Shown one piece after another: positions 1-10,231 of a stretch of 64,000 nt of DNA. Source of the stretch: Linnemannia schmuckeri (lineage: Eukaryota > Mortierellomycota > Mortierellomycetes > Mortierellales > Mortierellaceae); assembly GCA_029449235.1 (NCBI GenBank), contig JANATG010000002.1, positions 3,720,001-3,784,000 of the forward strand, in the 5' to 3' direction. Numbering within the stretch: position 1 is the first letter of the stretch; each line of letters starts with the position of its first letter. Below the pieces are notes generated by a model. That model was given only the letters and a program-made list of their open reading frames with translations, was not told the DNA's origin and made no database searches. The position numbers were made by a program, and so were the translations under genes.

Positions 1-2141
1 TACCGATTATAAACACGGACGAAAGACGCATTGGCTATAATCAAATCTCTGGATCATTGATTAAAGTGTGTTGATTGAGACGAACGAAAACCGTTCCTGA
101 GAAAAAGCATTACTGATCAGTCGCTGGAACAAAGACACATACATACATTCTGAATGATCATCTGCCGTCAGAACAGCGGAATTCCGTTTGATTTCAAGGT
201 CACGTTTCAATTTTCGCTACACATTGTTTCGCCCAAACTCATAGCCGATAAGAGTATCGGTAGTGGAAATTTACTGATATCTAGCCACTTCTGAGCAAAT
301 GGCCAAAATGGAGACAAAAATCTTTTAGTCCTCCCTCTGATACCTACCTGACTTACTGAAATAAAACTATTATTGCACGGTGCATTGGGTTTCCAGTCCA
401 AGAATAACTAGCCCATCGAGTGGGACCACAGCCAAAAAAAAAAAAAAAAAAAAAAAAAAAGTGGCCTGAGTCCTCCCCCTCACTCCGTCGCATTACCATC
501 TGTAACACTATCACTATACTAGCTGCTAGCTGAGGGAAAACTCAATTGCAATCTCCGCAGCACGCAGCTCCTCTGTAACGTGCTCCGTCTGCTTTCCTTT
601 TTTATATATTCTCTCACCCTTCCTTCCTCTATGTTTAGTCGTTATATAACGCAGATCAATAGAAGCATCAATTGATAGGCGAACCAAAACGCTCACCTGA
701 TGTTTTACTGTGAATTAAACTGTTTAATGGGCTTAAGAAGTCTCGGCCACTGCAGATTGTTTCAATTTGACTGATAGTTTGCTTGCGGGATGGATAAAAG
801 GGGTAAGGAAAAAAACGCGTCCATCTATAATCTTATCTGATTTTTGTTGTTACTGTCAATCGTTTTGTGAGCACAAGAATGCCTCATCAAAATATGAGCT
901 CGGTGGAAGTGTAGGGAGAATAGTAATTAGTTTACAAAAAAAATGTTAAAAAAAAAAAACAAACAAGTGAAAGACTGCCGTGGACGTTGGGGAATAATAA
1001 AAGGAGGGAAGTTCTTTCCGAAAAATGTACAAGCAAGGATGAACATAACCCTAGGAGCACAAAGCGGGAGTACAATGGCGGGAGGAGGAGAAGAGGTGTT
1101 TTACCAGAGAAGCCTTGAATTGGATCGGGACGGCCAAATGTAGGCCGTGGAAATTTGTTTTTGTACTCTGCAGCCTTTTGGGGAGGGGGGGAGGGTCCTA
1201 GTTCTTGTGTCCATGTTGGTTTTAATGCCAGAAGGAAGGTGATCGACTGGATGATGCGGGATGCGGGCACAAGAAAGAAGATGTTGCCACGCGGATACAA
1301 ACAAGAAAGATAGGGAGGAAGACAGAGAGGGAGGGGAGAGGCTCAAGTGCCCAGTGTGTATTACAGAGACTGGGACCTCGATCTGTCACTCAGGGTGTGA
1401 CGGGATCTGTGTGATCGTGCAGTCGATCGTATGCTGATTATTGTCGTGTGGGTATGCTGTGCTTTATTGGGCGCTGTATCTCGTAATCCAATCCCTCGCC
1501 TGCGGTTGTTACTATCCGTGAACGTTTGGACGCGAAAACCCAAGGATGTAGCAAACAAAGATATAGAGGTACTCAAGCGAGCCGAGTGTCTGCTAATACG
1601 TGTAAACATAAAAAGAATCGCCGCCTCTACGTCTATATTTGCGTGCCCCTGCGTTGGTGATATTTTGACGTGCTCCAAATCCAATTGCCTTGATCTAGTA
1701 GAAGTGTGCTGTTGTTATGTATGTGGTCGTTGCGAAGTCACAATTTTTCAAGAGAGCTGAATTGGTGCAAAAAAGTGGGCTGACATTTTTTTTCCTTTCG
1801 CTGTCGCTGTTAAACCATCAACCGCTGGGAAAGCGTGTCTTCGTGTCTCTGATTGAGAGCTTCTTTTTCCCTTTCTCTCTCGCTATCTCCCTGTCCCTGT
1901 CCTGTGGCCTGTTGTTGCTACCCTGTGTGCACCTGTCTGTACCTGTATTTTGTTCCTGGGTCCATTCCCTCCCTCTGCTGCTGCTGCTGCTGCTGTTCTG
2001 TGACACCCTGCGAGATATGAAAAAGACAGCCCTTCTTCCCTCCTCTTTATCTTCTCTTCTTTTCTTCTCTTCTTTTCTTTTCTTTCTCTCATTCTCATTC
2101 AACAAACCAAGAACCATCACCGACCAGAATCCATTCAAACG
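1..2141. other. Intergenic region and CT-rich leader of ERG3
   Basis: I recognise no gene here. Short open frames on both strands show no family motif and no consistent splice model. A run of 27 A lies at 434-460. From about 1860 to 2100 the plus strand is strongly pyrimidine-rich (CTTTTCTTCT-type) and leads into a short CA-rich stretch before the ERG3 start codon. The same kind of leader precedes other starts in this window, so it probably marks the ERG3 promoter and 5' UTR. Confidence 0.5.
434..460. repeat. Poly(A) homopolymer, 27 bp
   Basis: Uninterrupted A run on the plus strand in the leftmost intergenic region. It is one of about twelve A or T runs of 20 bp or more in the window, all outside exons. 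Confidence 0.95.
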
Positions 2142-3196
2142 ATGGACATCATCCTAGAAAAGGCCGACGAATACGTCCTCGACTCGTTCTACAGGTCACT
2201 CCCGGCCATCCCCGTCCCTGATCTCATCGCAGGACTCGCCGCCATCCCCTCCCTCTCAGACTCATACTCCCTCCTCACCAACACCACGACAACACCACTC
2301 GACACCCTGAAGACAATCGCCAGCAATGTGGTTTCCGCGAGTACCGCCGCAGGATTGACCCTCAACACTCTCGAGAACGATAACATCTTCCGCCAAACCA
2401 TCTCGCTCTTCCACATCACCCTCCTCGGCGCCTTCCTTATGTATTTTATCTTTGCCTCGACCTCCTACATCTTTGTCTTTGATCAGACCCATACCAAGCA
2501 CCCCAAATTCCTCAAGAATCAAATCAAACTCGAAATCCAAATGTCTGTAAAGGCCCTCCCCGGTATCGCTGTCCTCACCACCCCTTGGTTCCTGGGCGAG
2601 GTTCGTGGGTACAGTCGGTTGTACTCGCACATCCACAGCGTCGACGCCATTATCGAAAAGACCGCTGCGGCCATCAACCCACCTTCGTCGGTGATTCAGG
2701 AGACCTTTGCCGCTGCTATTGCTACCGGTACCCCCAGCCTTAACGCCACAGCCATCAACGCTGCTGCCCATGCTACCGCTGCTGCGGAGCACGCTGCCCG
2801 TGTCGCCAAGTTTGGCCCGCTTGGACCTATTGTCTCCCCATTTCTGGACGGTTGGGGTTATGTCCTTGTCAGCTGCTTGGCCTTCTTGTTCTTTACCGAC
2901 TGTGGAATCTACTGGGTCCATCGCTTCTTGCACCACCCTCGCGTCTACAAGCGTCTTCACAAGGTATGAATCAACTCCTTCTTTTTCACTCCATGGAAAT
3001 ACTTTTTTTAGCCTACTCCACGCGGCTGAGAAGGGAAACAAAGGAATAATATCCATCAATGGATGTCCTTCTGTGCAAGCATGAAATGTAATTCTCTTTG
3101 TCTCGTTAGACCTATACGAGCGTTAGACAAGAGATGAACACAAAAACAGGAAGCACACAAACAGGATGCACTCAATACAAGAAGGCAGGGCTCAAC

Positions 3197-3231
<35 letters not shown>

Positions 3232-3810
3232 GAGAAAAGCAGGGTGCCATCGCTAACCAGATAGGGATCGTGCATTTGCACAGTTCGCAACAATCGCCAC
3301 TCATTTTTTTTTTGTTCCCACACTAACGCTCTGTGCCTATCTTTATATGTCATTTAGCCTCACCACAAGTGGATCATCCCTACACCATACTCCTCGCACG
3401 CTTTCCACTTCCTGGACGGATACCTCCAATCGGTCCCTTACCACATCTTTGTCTTCTGCTGTCCAATGCAAAAGTACATCTACTTGGGCATGTTTGGCGC
3501 CGTCAACCTATGGTCGGTCCTGATCCACGATGGCGAGTATAAGCTCGACTCTAACGTCATCAACTCGGCCGCCCATCACGCCGTTCACCATCTCTATTTC
3601 AACTACAACTATGGCCAGTATTTCACCCTCTGGGACCGCATCGGAGGCTCGTACCGCAAGCCCAAATACGAGGAGCACTTTGAGATGAAGTCCAAGGCCG
3701 AGACCTGGAAGAAGCAAGCCAAGGAGGTTGATAACTTTGATGAGTTTGGAAAGCCTACCGCCGCCTCTGATGACTCCTTCAAGCCCAAGCCGTCCAAGAA
3801 GACTCTGTAA
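2142..3810 (+). CDS. ERG3: Sterol C5-desaturase (delta7-sterol 5(6)-desaturase)
   Basis: Introduces the C5-C6 double bond in late ergosterol synthesis at the ER membrane, using a di-iron centre, oxygen and an electron donor. Exons 2142-2963 and 3358-3810 give 424 residues; the intron is GTATGA...TTTAG with a CTAAC branch site and contains 28 A. The N-terminus MDIILEKADEYVLD aligns by eye with yeast Erg3. Histidine boxes are HRFLHH, then HKPHHK formed exactly across the splice junction, then HAVHH, followed by the family motif NYNYGQ..TLWDRIGGSYR. The C-terminus is lysine-rich. An alanine-rich insert of about 60 residues (roughly 166-228) precedes the FFTDCGIYWVHR segment and has no counterpart in yeast Erg3 as I recall it. 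The identification is firm. Confidence 0.96.
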
Positions 3811-4151
3811 AAAATTAAGCAGCGCGCGGCAAGTCTACTACCCTTCTACTGTGCAACGCCTCTTCCCTTCATAACCAGCCCCTAGTTTCATCCCTTCCTT
3901 CCTCCTTGTGTTTATTTATCTCTCTCCATCCCCTTTACGTTCATTTTGGACATGTTAGCATTGTGTTTTTCATAGAATAAAACTATATTCATTTAGAAAA
4001 AAAAAAGCCCTACCATCGCCACAACTGAAACTATGGAAAGAAACAACAGTTTCCTTGCAATAACAGTATGTATTGGATCTCAAAAAAAAAAAAAAAAAAA
4101 AAAAAAGGAATTAATTAATAGGAAAAAAGAGGATAAAGGAAGGAAGGAATG
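3811..4151. other. Convergent 3' region of ERG3 and FIGNL1
   Basis: Tail-to-tail spacer of 341 bp. An AATAAA poly(A) signal lies at 3976-3981 for ERG3. A run of 25 A at 4082-4106 separates the two transcription units. No gene is seen. Confidence 0.6.
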
Positions 4152-6794
4152 CTAAGAACCCTTGGCCATAGAACCATACTCCTGATCCCACTCCTTATAA
4201 AGATCCAAATCACGGTCGCTAACACTAGCTCGCACTTGCGACAAGGCCTCCAAGAAATCGCCATGGTTAATCGGCCTCAGGTCATCGAGCGCAATCTCCA
4301 AAATGTCCCCCTGGATCGCCCGCACAGGGCCCAGAGCGGCCTCTCGACATAGACCCGTCATATCTGATCCTGAATAACCTGCAGTGCGTTCACAAATATC
4401 CTTAATCTGATCCTCAGTCAGCTCATGCGGCTGTGATTCCAGAAGCTTGTTCATAAGCCCCAGGCGGCCCTCGTACTCAGGAAGAGGGATGTACAGTCGC
4501 TTCTGGAACCGGCGCCGTGCTGCTTCGTCAATCTCCTGGGGTCGGTTCGTCGCACCCACAATCAAGATCCGATCCTCCTCTCCACCTACTCCGACACCAT
4601 CAAACTGGACCAGAAACTCTGTCTTGATCCTCCTTGAAGCTTCGACTTCGCCGTCCGTGCGCTGGGTCAGAAGCGAGTCGATCTCATCCATAAAGATGAC
4701 TGCAGGTTGGTGACACCGCGCCACCGCAAACAGCGCCCTCACCATCTTCTCGCCATCGCCAACCCATTTCGAAGTCAATGACGAAGAACTGATACTAAAG
4801 AACGTGGCTTTGGACTGACTAGCAATACATTTTCCAATCATCGTCTTCCCTGTACCAGGAGGGCCAAATAGCAAAAGTCCCTTTGGGGGGCGTCGTAGAC
4901 CGGTAAAGATCTCGGGTCGGAGCATTGGCCATGTAATCGTCTCCTTGATGGTCTTTTTGGCGTGTTCCAGTCCAGAAATGTCCTCCCAAGTAACAGCAGC
5001 ATACGACTCCATGATCTATATACCCATCGCAAAAAATTTCAATTCACAGTCAATACTTGCGCACTCGTGTAAAGTAAGATTGTCATGCAAGGCTTCAAAA
5101 ACGCGCCCAAAAATATACCTCGTTCTTGATGGATTCAATCATCTTAGGGTCAATGTTCTTTAGCCTATCGTCAACTGGTTCCTCTGCTCCATTTGCAGAC
5201 CTGGGCATCTTTGTACCCTCGTCGTTGGTCTCGGCACTGTTAGTCCTGTTGATCGGCGACTTGAATTTGGGCCGCTTGGTTCCCAGTATCTTGGACTTCA
5301 GGGTAGAGTTAGAGTTGCCATTCGAGTAATTGTTCCCGTTCATGCTGTTATTATTGATAGCCGTAGAAAGGTTGTTTGCCGGGCTGGTGAATCCCCCACG
5401 ATGCATATAGTGGTTTGCCTTCTTTTCTTCCTGCTGCTGCTCCTCAATAGCCTAATTATTTGAAAAGTATAGCAAGAAGTCGATAAGCAAAACCGTACAG
5501 AGGAAAATAATTGACAAGATGAGTCATCAGTTTCGAGGCCGCTGCATCGATACGTACCAATTGTTCCTTTGCTGTGATGAATTGTGTTGGCCTATTAGCG
5601 TAGTCTACTGCATCTGATCGATCATTCCATGTCTAAAAACGTGTAAATAGGATCATGTGAGTCAAGGATATACCTCTCAACTAACTACACCATCTGAAAG
5701 TCAACAGAGGGCGAATTGATGACATACCCGTTTCTTGCTATTGCGATCGATACCGTTCGAAAAGTTATTGGCAACAGGTCGGTAATCCGGAACAGGAACA
5801 GGATCGCTACGATCGTCGTCGTCTTCTTCGTCCCCATAGATTACATACGTTGGCCTGGCTGTACTCGGGACTGGCGGAGGTATCGTTGCATGAGAGGGTT
5901 GATTCCTTTGTGTCCTTGACAATGTAATGGCAGCCGAGTCGTGTGGATGAGATTTGATGGAGCCATTTTTGCCTTCGTTGACGGGTCGCATGACTACTTC
6001 GGGTGGAGTTGTCGATCCTGTCCTTGCGCTTTTGGTGGCTGCAGTTTCCTGTTGGAGTGCTTCCTGCGCCGCGGCCGCTGCTGCTTCTTCTTTTGCTTTA
6101 GCTTCCTTTGCCAAAGTAGCGGCCTCTGCCTCTGCTGCTACCCTGGCTGCTTCCTCTGCTTTTGCTGCTGTCCTGGCTGCCTCCTCTTCATACTGGTTTG
6201 ACCGTTCCTGTAAAGTCTTGAGTGACTCCGGCATCGGAAGTAAATCCAGTTCTGGTTGGCAGGTCTATTATTTCATCGTATGAAAATATTAGCCTAAGTC
6301 CAAAGTAACCATATGCCTACTTAACGGGAACCGACTTCAAAAGAAATACGCACCAGGGCCGCAAGATCTTCAAGACACATAGTATAATCAGACATGTTGC
6401 GCTCGTTCGGGTTTACGGCCGAAGTAAATTTCCGAGTAATAGACTTCTTGTTCAGCGCCAAGTTAACCTTTTGATTGACACGGTCGATGATCCTCCTACC
6501 AGCCAAACTCACACCTCCACTTGATGCTCCTGAAGCTGTCGCAGTGGTGGTAGTGGCTGTCGAAGGAGGAGCAAGAGGATCCTTGTGGACGCAAGTCTCA
6601 AGGTATTGTCGATGGTAGTGTTCCTGCAGGGTCCTGGCGTTCTTGCGCTGCTGAGGCGTCAAGTGTACGTCGTTTGCCTCGGTCGACAACAGGAGCAAGA
6701 GTGCGCGGTGATGTGATGCCGAGATCAACGGTAAATGTCGGGTTGCCTTTGCTCTTGCGGCATGTTCGTTTGCATGAATCGCTCGTTCATCCAT
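4152..6794 (-). CDS. FIGNL1: Fidgetin-like AAA ATPase 1 (FIGNL1)
   Basis: AAA-family ATPase of the meiotic clade; in other eukaryotes FIGNL1 remodels RAD51/DMC1 filaments and limits crossovers. Exons, in coding order: 6794-6354, 6264-5728, 5632-5558, 5451-5119, 5015-4152; all junctions keep phase 0 and give 749 residues. An in-frame TAA four codons upstream fixes the start. Residues 148-326 are rich in Ala/Glu and probably coiled. The conserved FITAKEQL motif lies in the 25-codon third exon, and DDRLKNIDPKMIE leads into the ATPase core. Walker A GPPGTGKT is about 513-520, Walker B IFMDEID about 570-575, followed by the SRRIKTEF and GATNRPQEIDEAARRR motifs. SLTSKWVGDGEKMVRALF is typical of FIGNL1 rather than spastin or Vps4. 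The C-terminal Vps4-like helix is present. It is tandem with the Rieske gene downstream on the same strand. Confidence 0.95.
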
Positions 6795-7233
6795 TGTCTC
6801 CCGTTAAAGGTCAGATTTCGGCGGCAATGAGGGTCAAAGGAAGTAAGACGGGGTGAAGAAAGGCAAACTGCATGAGGAGCCTAATAATTTCGGTGGCAAA
6901 ATAAATTTCACTGGCGTGGCTTTGGCTGAGGAACACACACAGACGACTGCTTGATCAAAAGGGGGGAGGAATTATATTCGGCTTTGGGTGGTATGTTGTT
7001 TTGCTTTGCTCGTCTGACATCCACTTCGCCCTTCACTCAACACTCGCACTTCTAGTCAAGGTCGAAATCGCTTTTTTGTTTAAATTATTGCAAGTTTATG
7101 ATCATAAGTGTGAAAAGAGAGGGAGAGGTAAAGGTAGACGAAGAGGTGGGATACTTTTTAAACGCAACAGTGTTGCTTTCTTCGTTTTTGTTGGAGATTG
7201 TGTGTATGTGTGTGCTTGTGCTTCTTAATCTAT
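6795..7233. other. Intergenic: FIGNL1 promoter and RIP1 3' region
   Basis: About 440 bp between the FIGNL1 start and the Rieske stop, both genes on the minus strand. It contains purine-rich patches (7118-7150) and a GT-rich stretch near 7198-7215. I see no gene. Confidence 0.5.
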
Positions 7234-8827
7234 TTAACCAATGACGATCTTGTTGCCCTCCTCGAACGAGTAGGCAGGGATCTCGAGGTTCAATGGTGCG
7301 GGTCCCTTACGGATACGTCCAGAGATATCGTAGTGGGAACCGTGGCAAGGGCAGTACCATCCACCATAGTCACCAGCCTCACCAATTGGGACGCATCCCA
7401 AGTGAGTGCAGACACCTGTATGCAACATGTAAGGCAACAAATGAAGACATGATTAGAACGACGTCGATGACCAATGCATACAATGAATAATCATAAACAA
7501 GCTCAAAATCTCAGTGAAAACACATACCCAACATGACCAACCACTCGGGCTTTTGGGCACGCTCAGCATCGTTCTGGGGGTCACGGAGTTCGGCAATGTT
7601 GACGGCGTTGGCCTCATCGATCTCATCAGCGGTACGGTGACGGATGAAGACGGGCTTTCCACGCCACTTGATGGTGACGTTACGACCCTCAGGGATGGTG
7701 CTGAGGTCGACCTCGACCTTGGCCAAAGCCAAAACATCGGCAGAGGCAGACATGTTGGCCAAAAAGTCAGCGACGGTGGTCTTGGCTCCAAGGAAGGATA
7801 CAGCACCGGTGGTTCCGACCATGAAGTAGGAGAAGGCCCGGTTGGTGGCGTCGCCCGACCCGCTCTTGTACTTGCTAAAGTCAGGGATGTTGGTGGTGTC
7901 GCGAGCAGAGGTGTGGTTGAAACGCTTCTGCTGAGAGAGGCCAGCAGGGGCTATCATTTCAGAATGGGATGATTGTATCGATTGCAAGTAAGATATTAGT
8001 GTCGGAATCTGATAGAACGTGTGCAATTGCCAGTCTGGTGTGTCGTCCTTTCAGCGTGTCCAATTGAACGCGCCAGGGCGTCCCTGCCGGTGTAGTGTGT
8101 AGAGTATTCGATACTCCGGACTTTCACAAGGTTCCTGGCAAAACCGTGAAGCAAAACGCAGTTGGAAATCCTGCTGTGCAACGAAGCGCAGTTCCTCCGT
8201 GCTCCTCCCTCATCTGTCCTTTGTATTTTCGGCACTTCCCGATCTGCTCCTTGTCCTACTCGCGCCTAATCGGATAGGTCAGTGCTTGACGATCATGGCC
8301 TCCTTCCACTTCGAGTATGATTTCCTTCCATAGAAAGTCAAAACATCTAAACCCCCCCCTATTCTCGTGGCTGTTCTTATGCAAAGTCGCCATTCCGGTG
8401 TAAGATGGTTGATCCTACTGGGCGGCTCGGAAATCCGAACCTGAAATCCCGAATCTCCCGTGTTTTTGCTCTCCTTTCACACTTTTTTGGTTGAAGCTTT
8501 AGCATGTCCTGTTGCCGATCCTGTGTCATGCTTGGAGAATAGGTTCTTTGTCGATTCAGAAGAGGAGGGAAGGGAAATGGTTGAGGGAGAGAAGGTAGTG
8601 AACATACCGGTGACAAATGAGCGGTTGCTGTTCAAAGAGGTGGGCTTCAAAGCGGGGATGGAGGGGGTGGCGGGAGATTCGTGATGTCCGTGGTGTCCGT
8701 GGTGATCATCGGAAGGATAGAGAGCCGATCTGTTGAGAACGGTGCGGAGGCCGGAGGCCGTGGCGGGGAGGGTGACGAAGGAACGGTTCAGCGAGGCTGA
8801 AGCCAGCTTGGTAGCAAGAGAGGCCAT
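7234..8827 (-). CDS. RIP1: Rieske iron-sulfur subunit of cytochrome bc1 complex
   Basis: Catalytic 2Fe-2S subunit of mitochondrial complex III, which takes electrons from ubiquinol and passes them to cytochrome c1. Exons 8827-8608, 7950-7528, 7415-7234 give 274 residues with matching phases (1, 1). The N-terminus is a mitochondrial presequence rich in Ser, Ala and Arg, then a His-rich patch (HHGHHGHH). The transmembrane helix is around the AFSYFMVGTTGAVSF segment. Cluster box 1 CTHLGC has ligands C217 and H219; box 2 CPCHGSHYD has ligands C236 and H239; C222 and C238 should form the disulfide. The end KGPAPLNLEIPAY is highly conserved. The first intron, 657 bp, is long for this window. The hexapeptide NRSFVT occurs twice, near residue 14 and at the first splice junction. 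Confidence 0.97.
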
Positions 8828-9175
8828 GATGAGGAGGATGTGAGGGTGGTTGAAGGAGGACGGATTGACAACGATAACCTCTCAAAGGCATGTATTTTTT
8901 TTGGTTGCTTGCTTCCGACCACCGAAAAATCGACGTCACCCGGAATATCGTACCCCTTAAGGTGGTTTGTAATATATTAAAAAAAGCTGTTGTACAAATG
9001 CGGTTCGTTTTCTTCTAAACAGTCTATCTGAACAAATGTTCTGTCGTGGAAGGCAACCGCCGAGGAATAAAGGAAAGCTGGTGAAATCACTGCAACGATG
9101 GACGGAGGAGACGTGGAAGTCCAGAAAAAAGGTGGCGATAAATCGATCAAAGCCGATCCAGGTGCTTCTTTCTCT
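8828..9175. other. Intergenic: RIP1 promoter and CenH3 3' region
   Basis: About 350 bp between the Rieske start codon and the CenH3 stop codon. No further gene or repeat is apparent. Confidence 0.5.
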
Positions 9176-9922
9176 CTAAGCAAGACCTCCTTGATGTCCT
9201 CTAATTCTTCTTGCAAGCTGAATATCCTTTTGCATGATAGTGACGCGCTTGGCGTGAATCGCACATAGATTTCTATTGTTTCAAAAAAAGGTCAAACAAT
9301 CGACGTGGAAGAAAATGAAATGAGTATGTAAGTAAATACCGCAATCGAAATTTACAGGAAAAGAGATTACTTTCACGAACTCCATGAGTATCTGACTTAC
9401 GCGTCCTCAAAAAGATGGACCAGAAATGCCTCTGTCGCCTCCTGTAACGCCATAAGGGCCGCAGTTTGCCAACGAAGACCAACATTATCGGATAATGACA
9501 CCTGACTCACAAAGTCTGCAGAGATTTCTCGTACCTATATTAAATTGTTCAGATAACAATGACATTGTCAGTATTGCAATCCGCTACCACGTTCTTCAAA
9601 AAAAAAAAAAAAAAAAAAATGGCAAAAATAATTAATTTGCAAAGAGCCAAAAGACTGGACATACCACGCGTGCAAAAGGGGCCTTGAGAAGTAAGAGGTC
9701 GGTAGACTTTTGATAGCGTCGGATTTCGCGTAGTGCATTTGATCCTGGTTTGTAGCGACGTGCTTTTGCTGCTGCAGTAGGGTTTCCTGCCCGTGCTTTT
9801 GTGTTAACCCCTCGCTGAATTTCTGCAGCTCCTAGCCGTGATGGTGGATGAGTGCCTCCAGCTGGTTTTGCGCTCCTTGAACTGCCTTGTCCTCCACGGT
9901 TATCACTGGAGAGCCTAGCCAT
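9176..9922 (-). CDS. cenH3: Centromeric histone H3 variant (CenH3/CENP-A/Cse4 family)
   Basis: Replaces H3 in centromeric nucleosomes and marks the site of kinetochore assembly. Exons 9922-9665, 9534-9401, 9272-9176 give 162 residues with exact phases (0, then 2). The tail (1-60) is Gly/Ser/Arg-rich and unlike H3. The fold begins RYKPGSNALREIRRYQKST. PFARV joins VREI across intron 1. Loop 1 reads VSQVSLSDNVGLRW, clearly longer than the H3 loop, with Trp where H3 has Phe; EAFLVHLFEDA and QLARRIRG follow, ending HQGGLA. The loop length, that Trp and AFLVHLFEDA match S. pombe Cnp1 and human CENP-A as I recall them, not canonical H3. Intron 1 carries 22 A (9598-9619). The 309 bp to the divergent NAP1 start is a shared promoter. 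Canonical H3 is separate, at 62641-63051. Confidence 0.94.
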
Positions 9923-10231
9923 GCTGGGTTGTAGATATAAGGCGATGTATAGCAGGCGTCCTTTTGTAAGTCGAGCCGCGGATGAGGTTGGTGTGAGTAC
10001 GAGTTGGAACAAAAGCAATGGTTTTGTTTTTATTTCGTGGTGGTTCACGCGAAAAAAACTACAAGAAATGATATTAGTCACCTGACAATCATAGTGGCCC
10101 TTAAAAGAGACATGCGTGCGCTCTTTTGCTACCAAAGTCAGCCAGCCCTTTTTTTCCATATTTTGATTTTTTTTTTGTTTTCTCCTCTTCAATCCACACC
10201 ACTGAACCACCACAACACAACACCTCAAAAG
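9923..10231. promoter_or_regulatory. Bidirectional promoter of CenH3 and NAP1
   Basis: The two start codons are only 309 bp apart in opposite orientation. The stretch holds T-rich and CA-rich leader sequence near 10140-10230 before NAP1. The promoter role is inferred from the head-to-head arrangement, not from a recognised motif. Confidence 0.55.

Noticed and set aside
1431..1760. Plus-strand frame of 109 codons in the left intergenic region
   Set aside because: Cysteine/valine-rich translation without motif, leader pattern or splice partners.
2262..3059. Minus-strand frame of 265 codons
   Set aside because: Antisense shadow of ERG3 exon 1.
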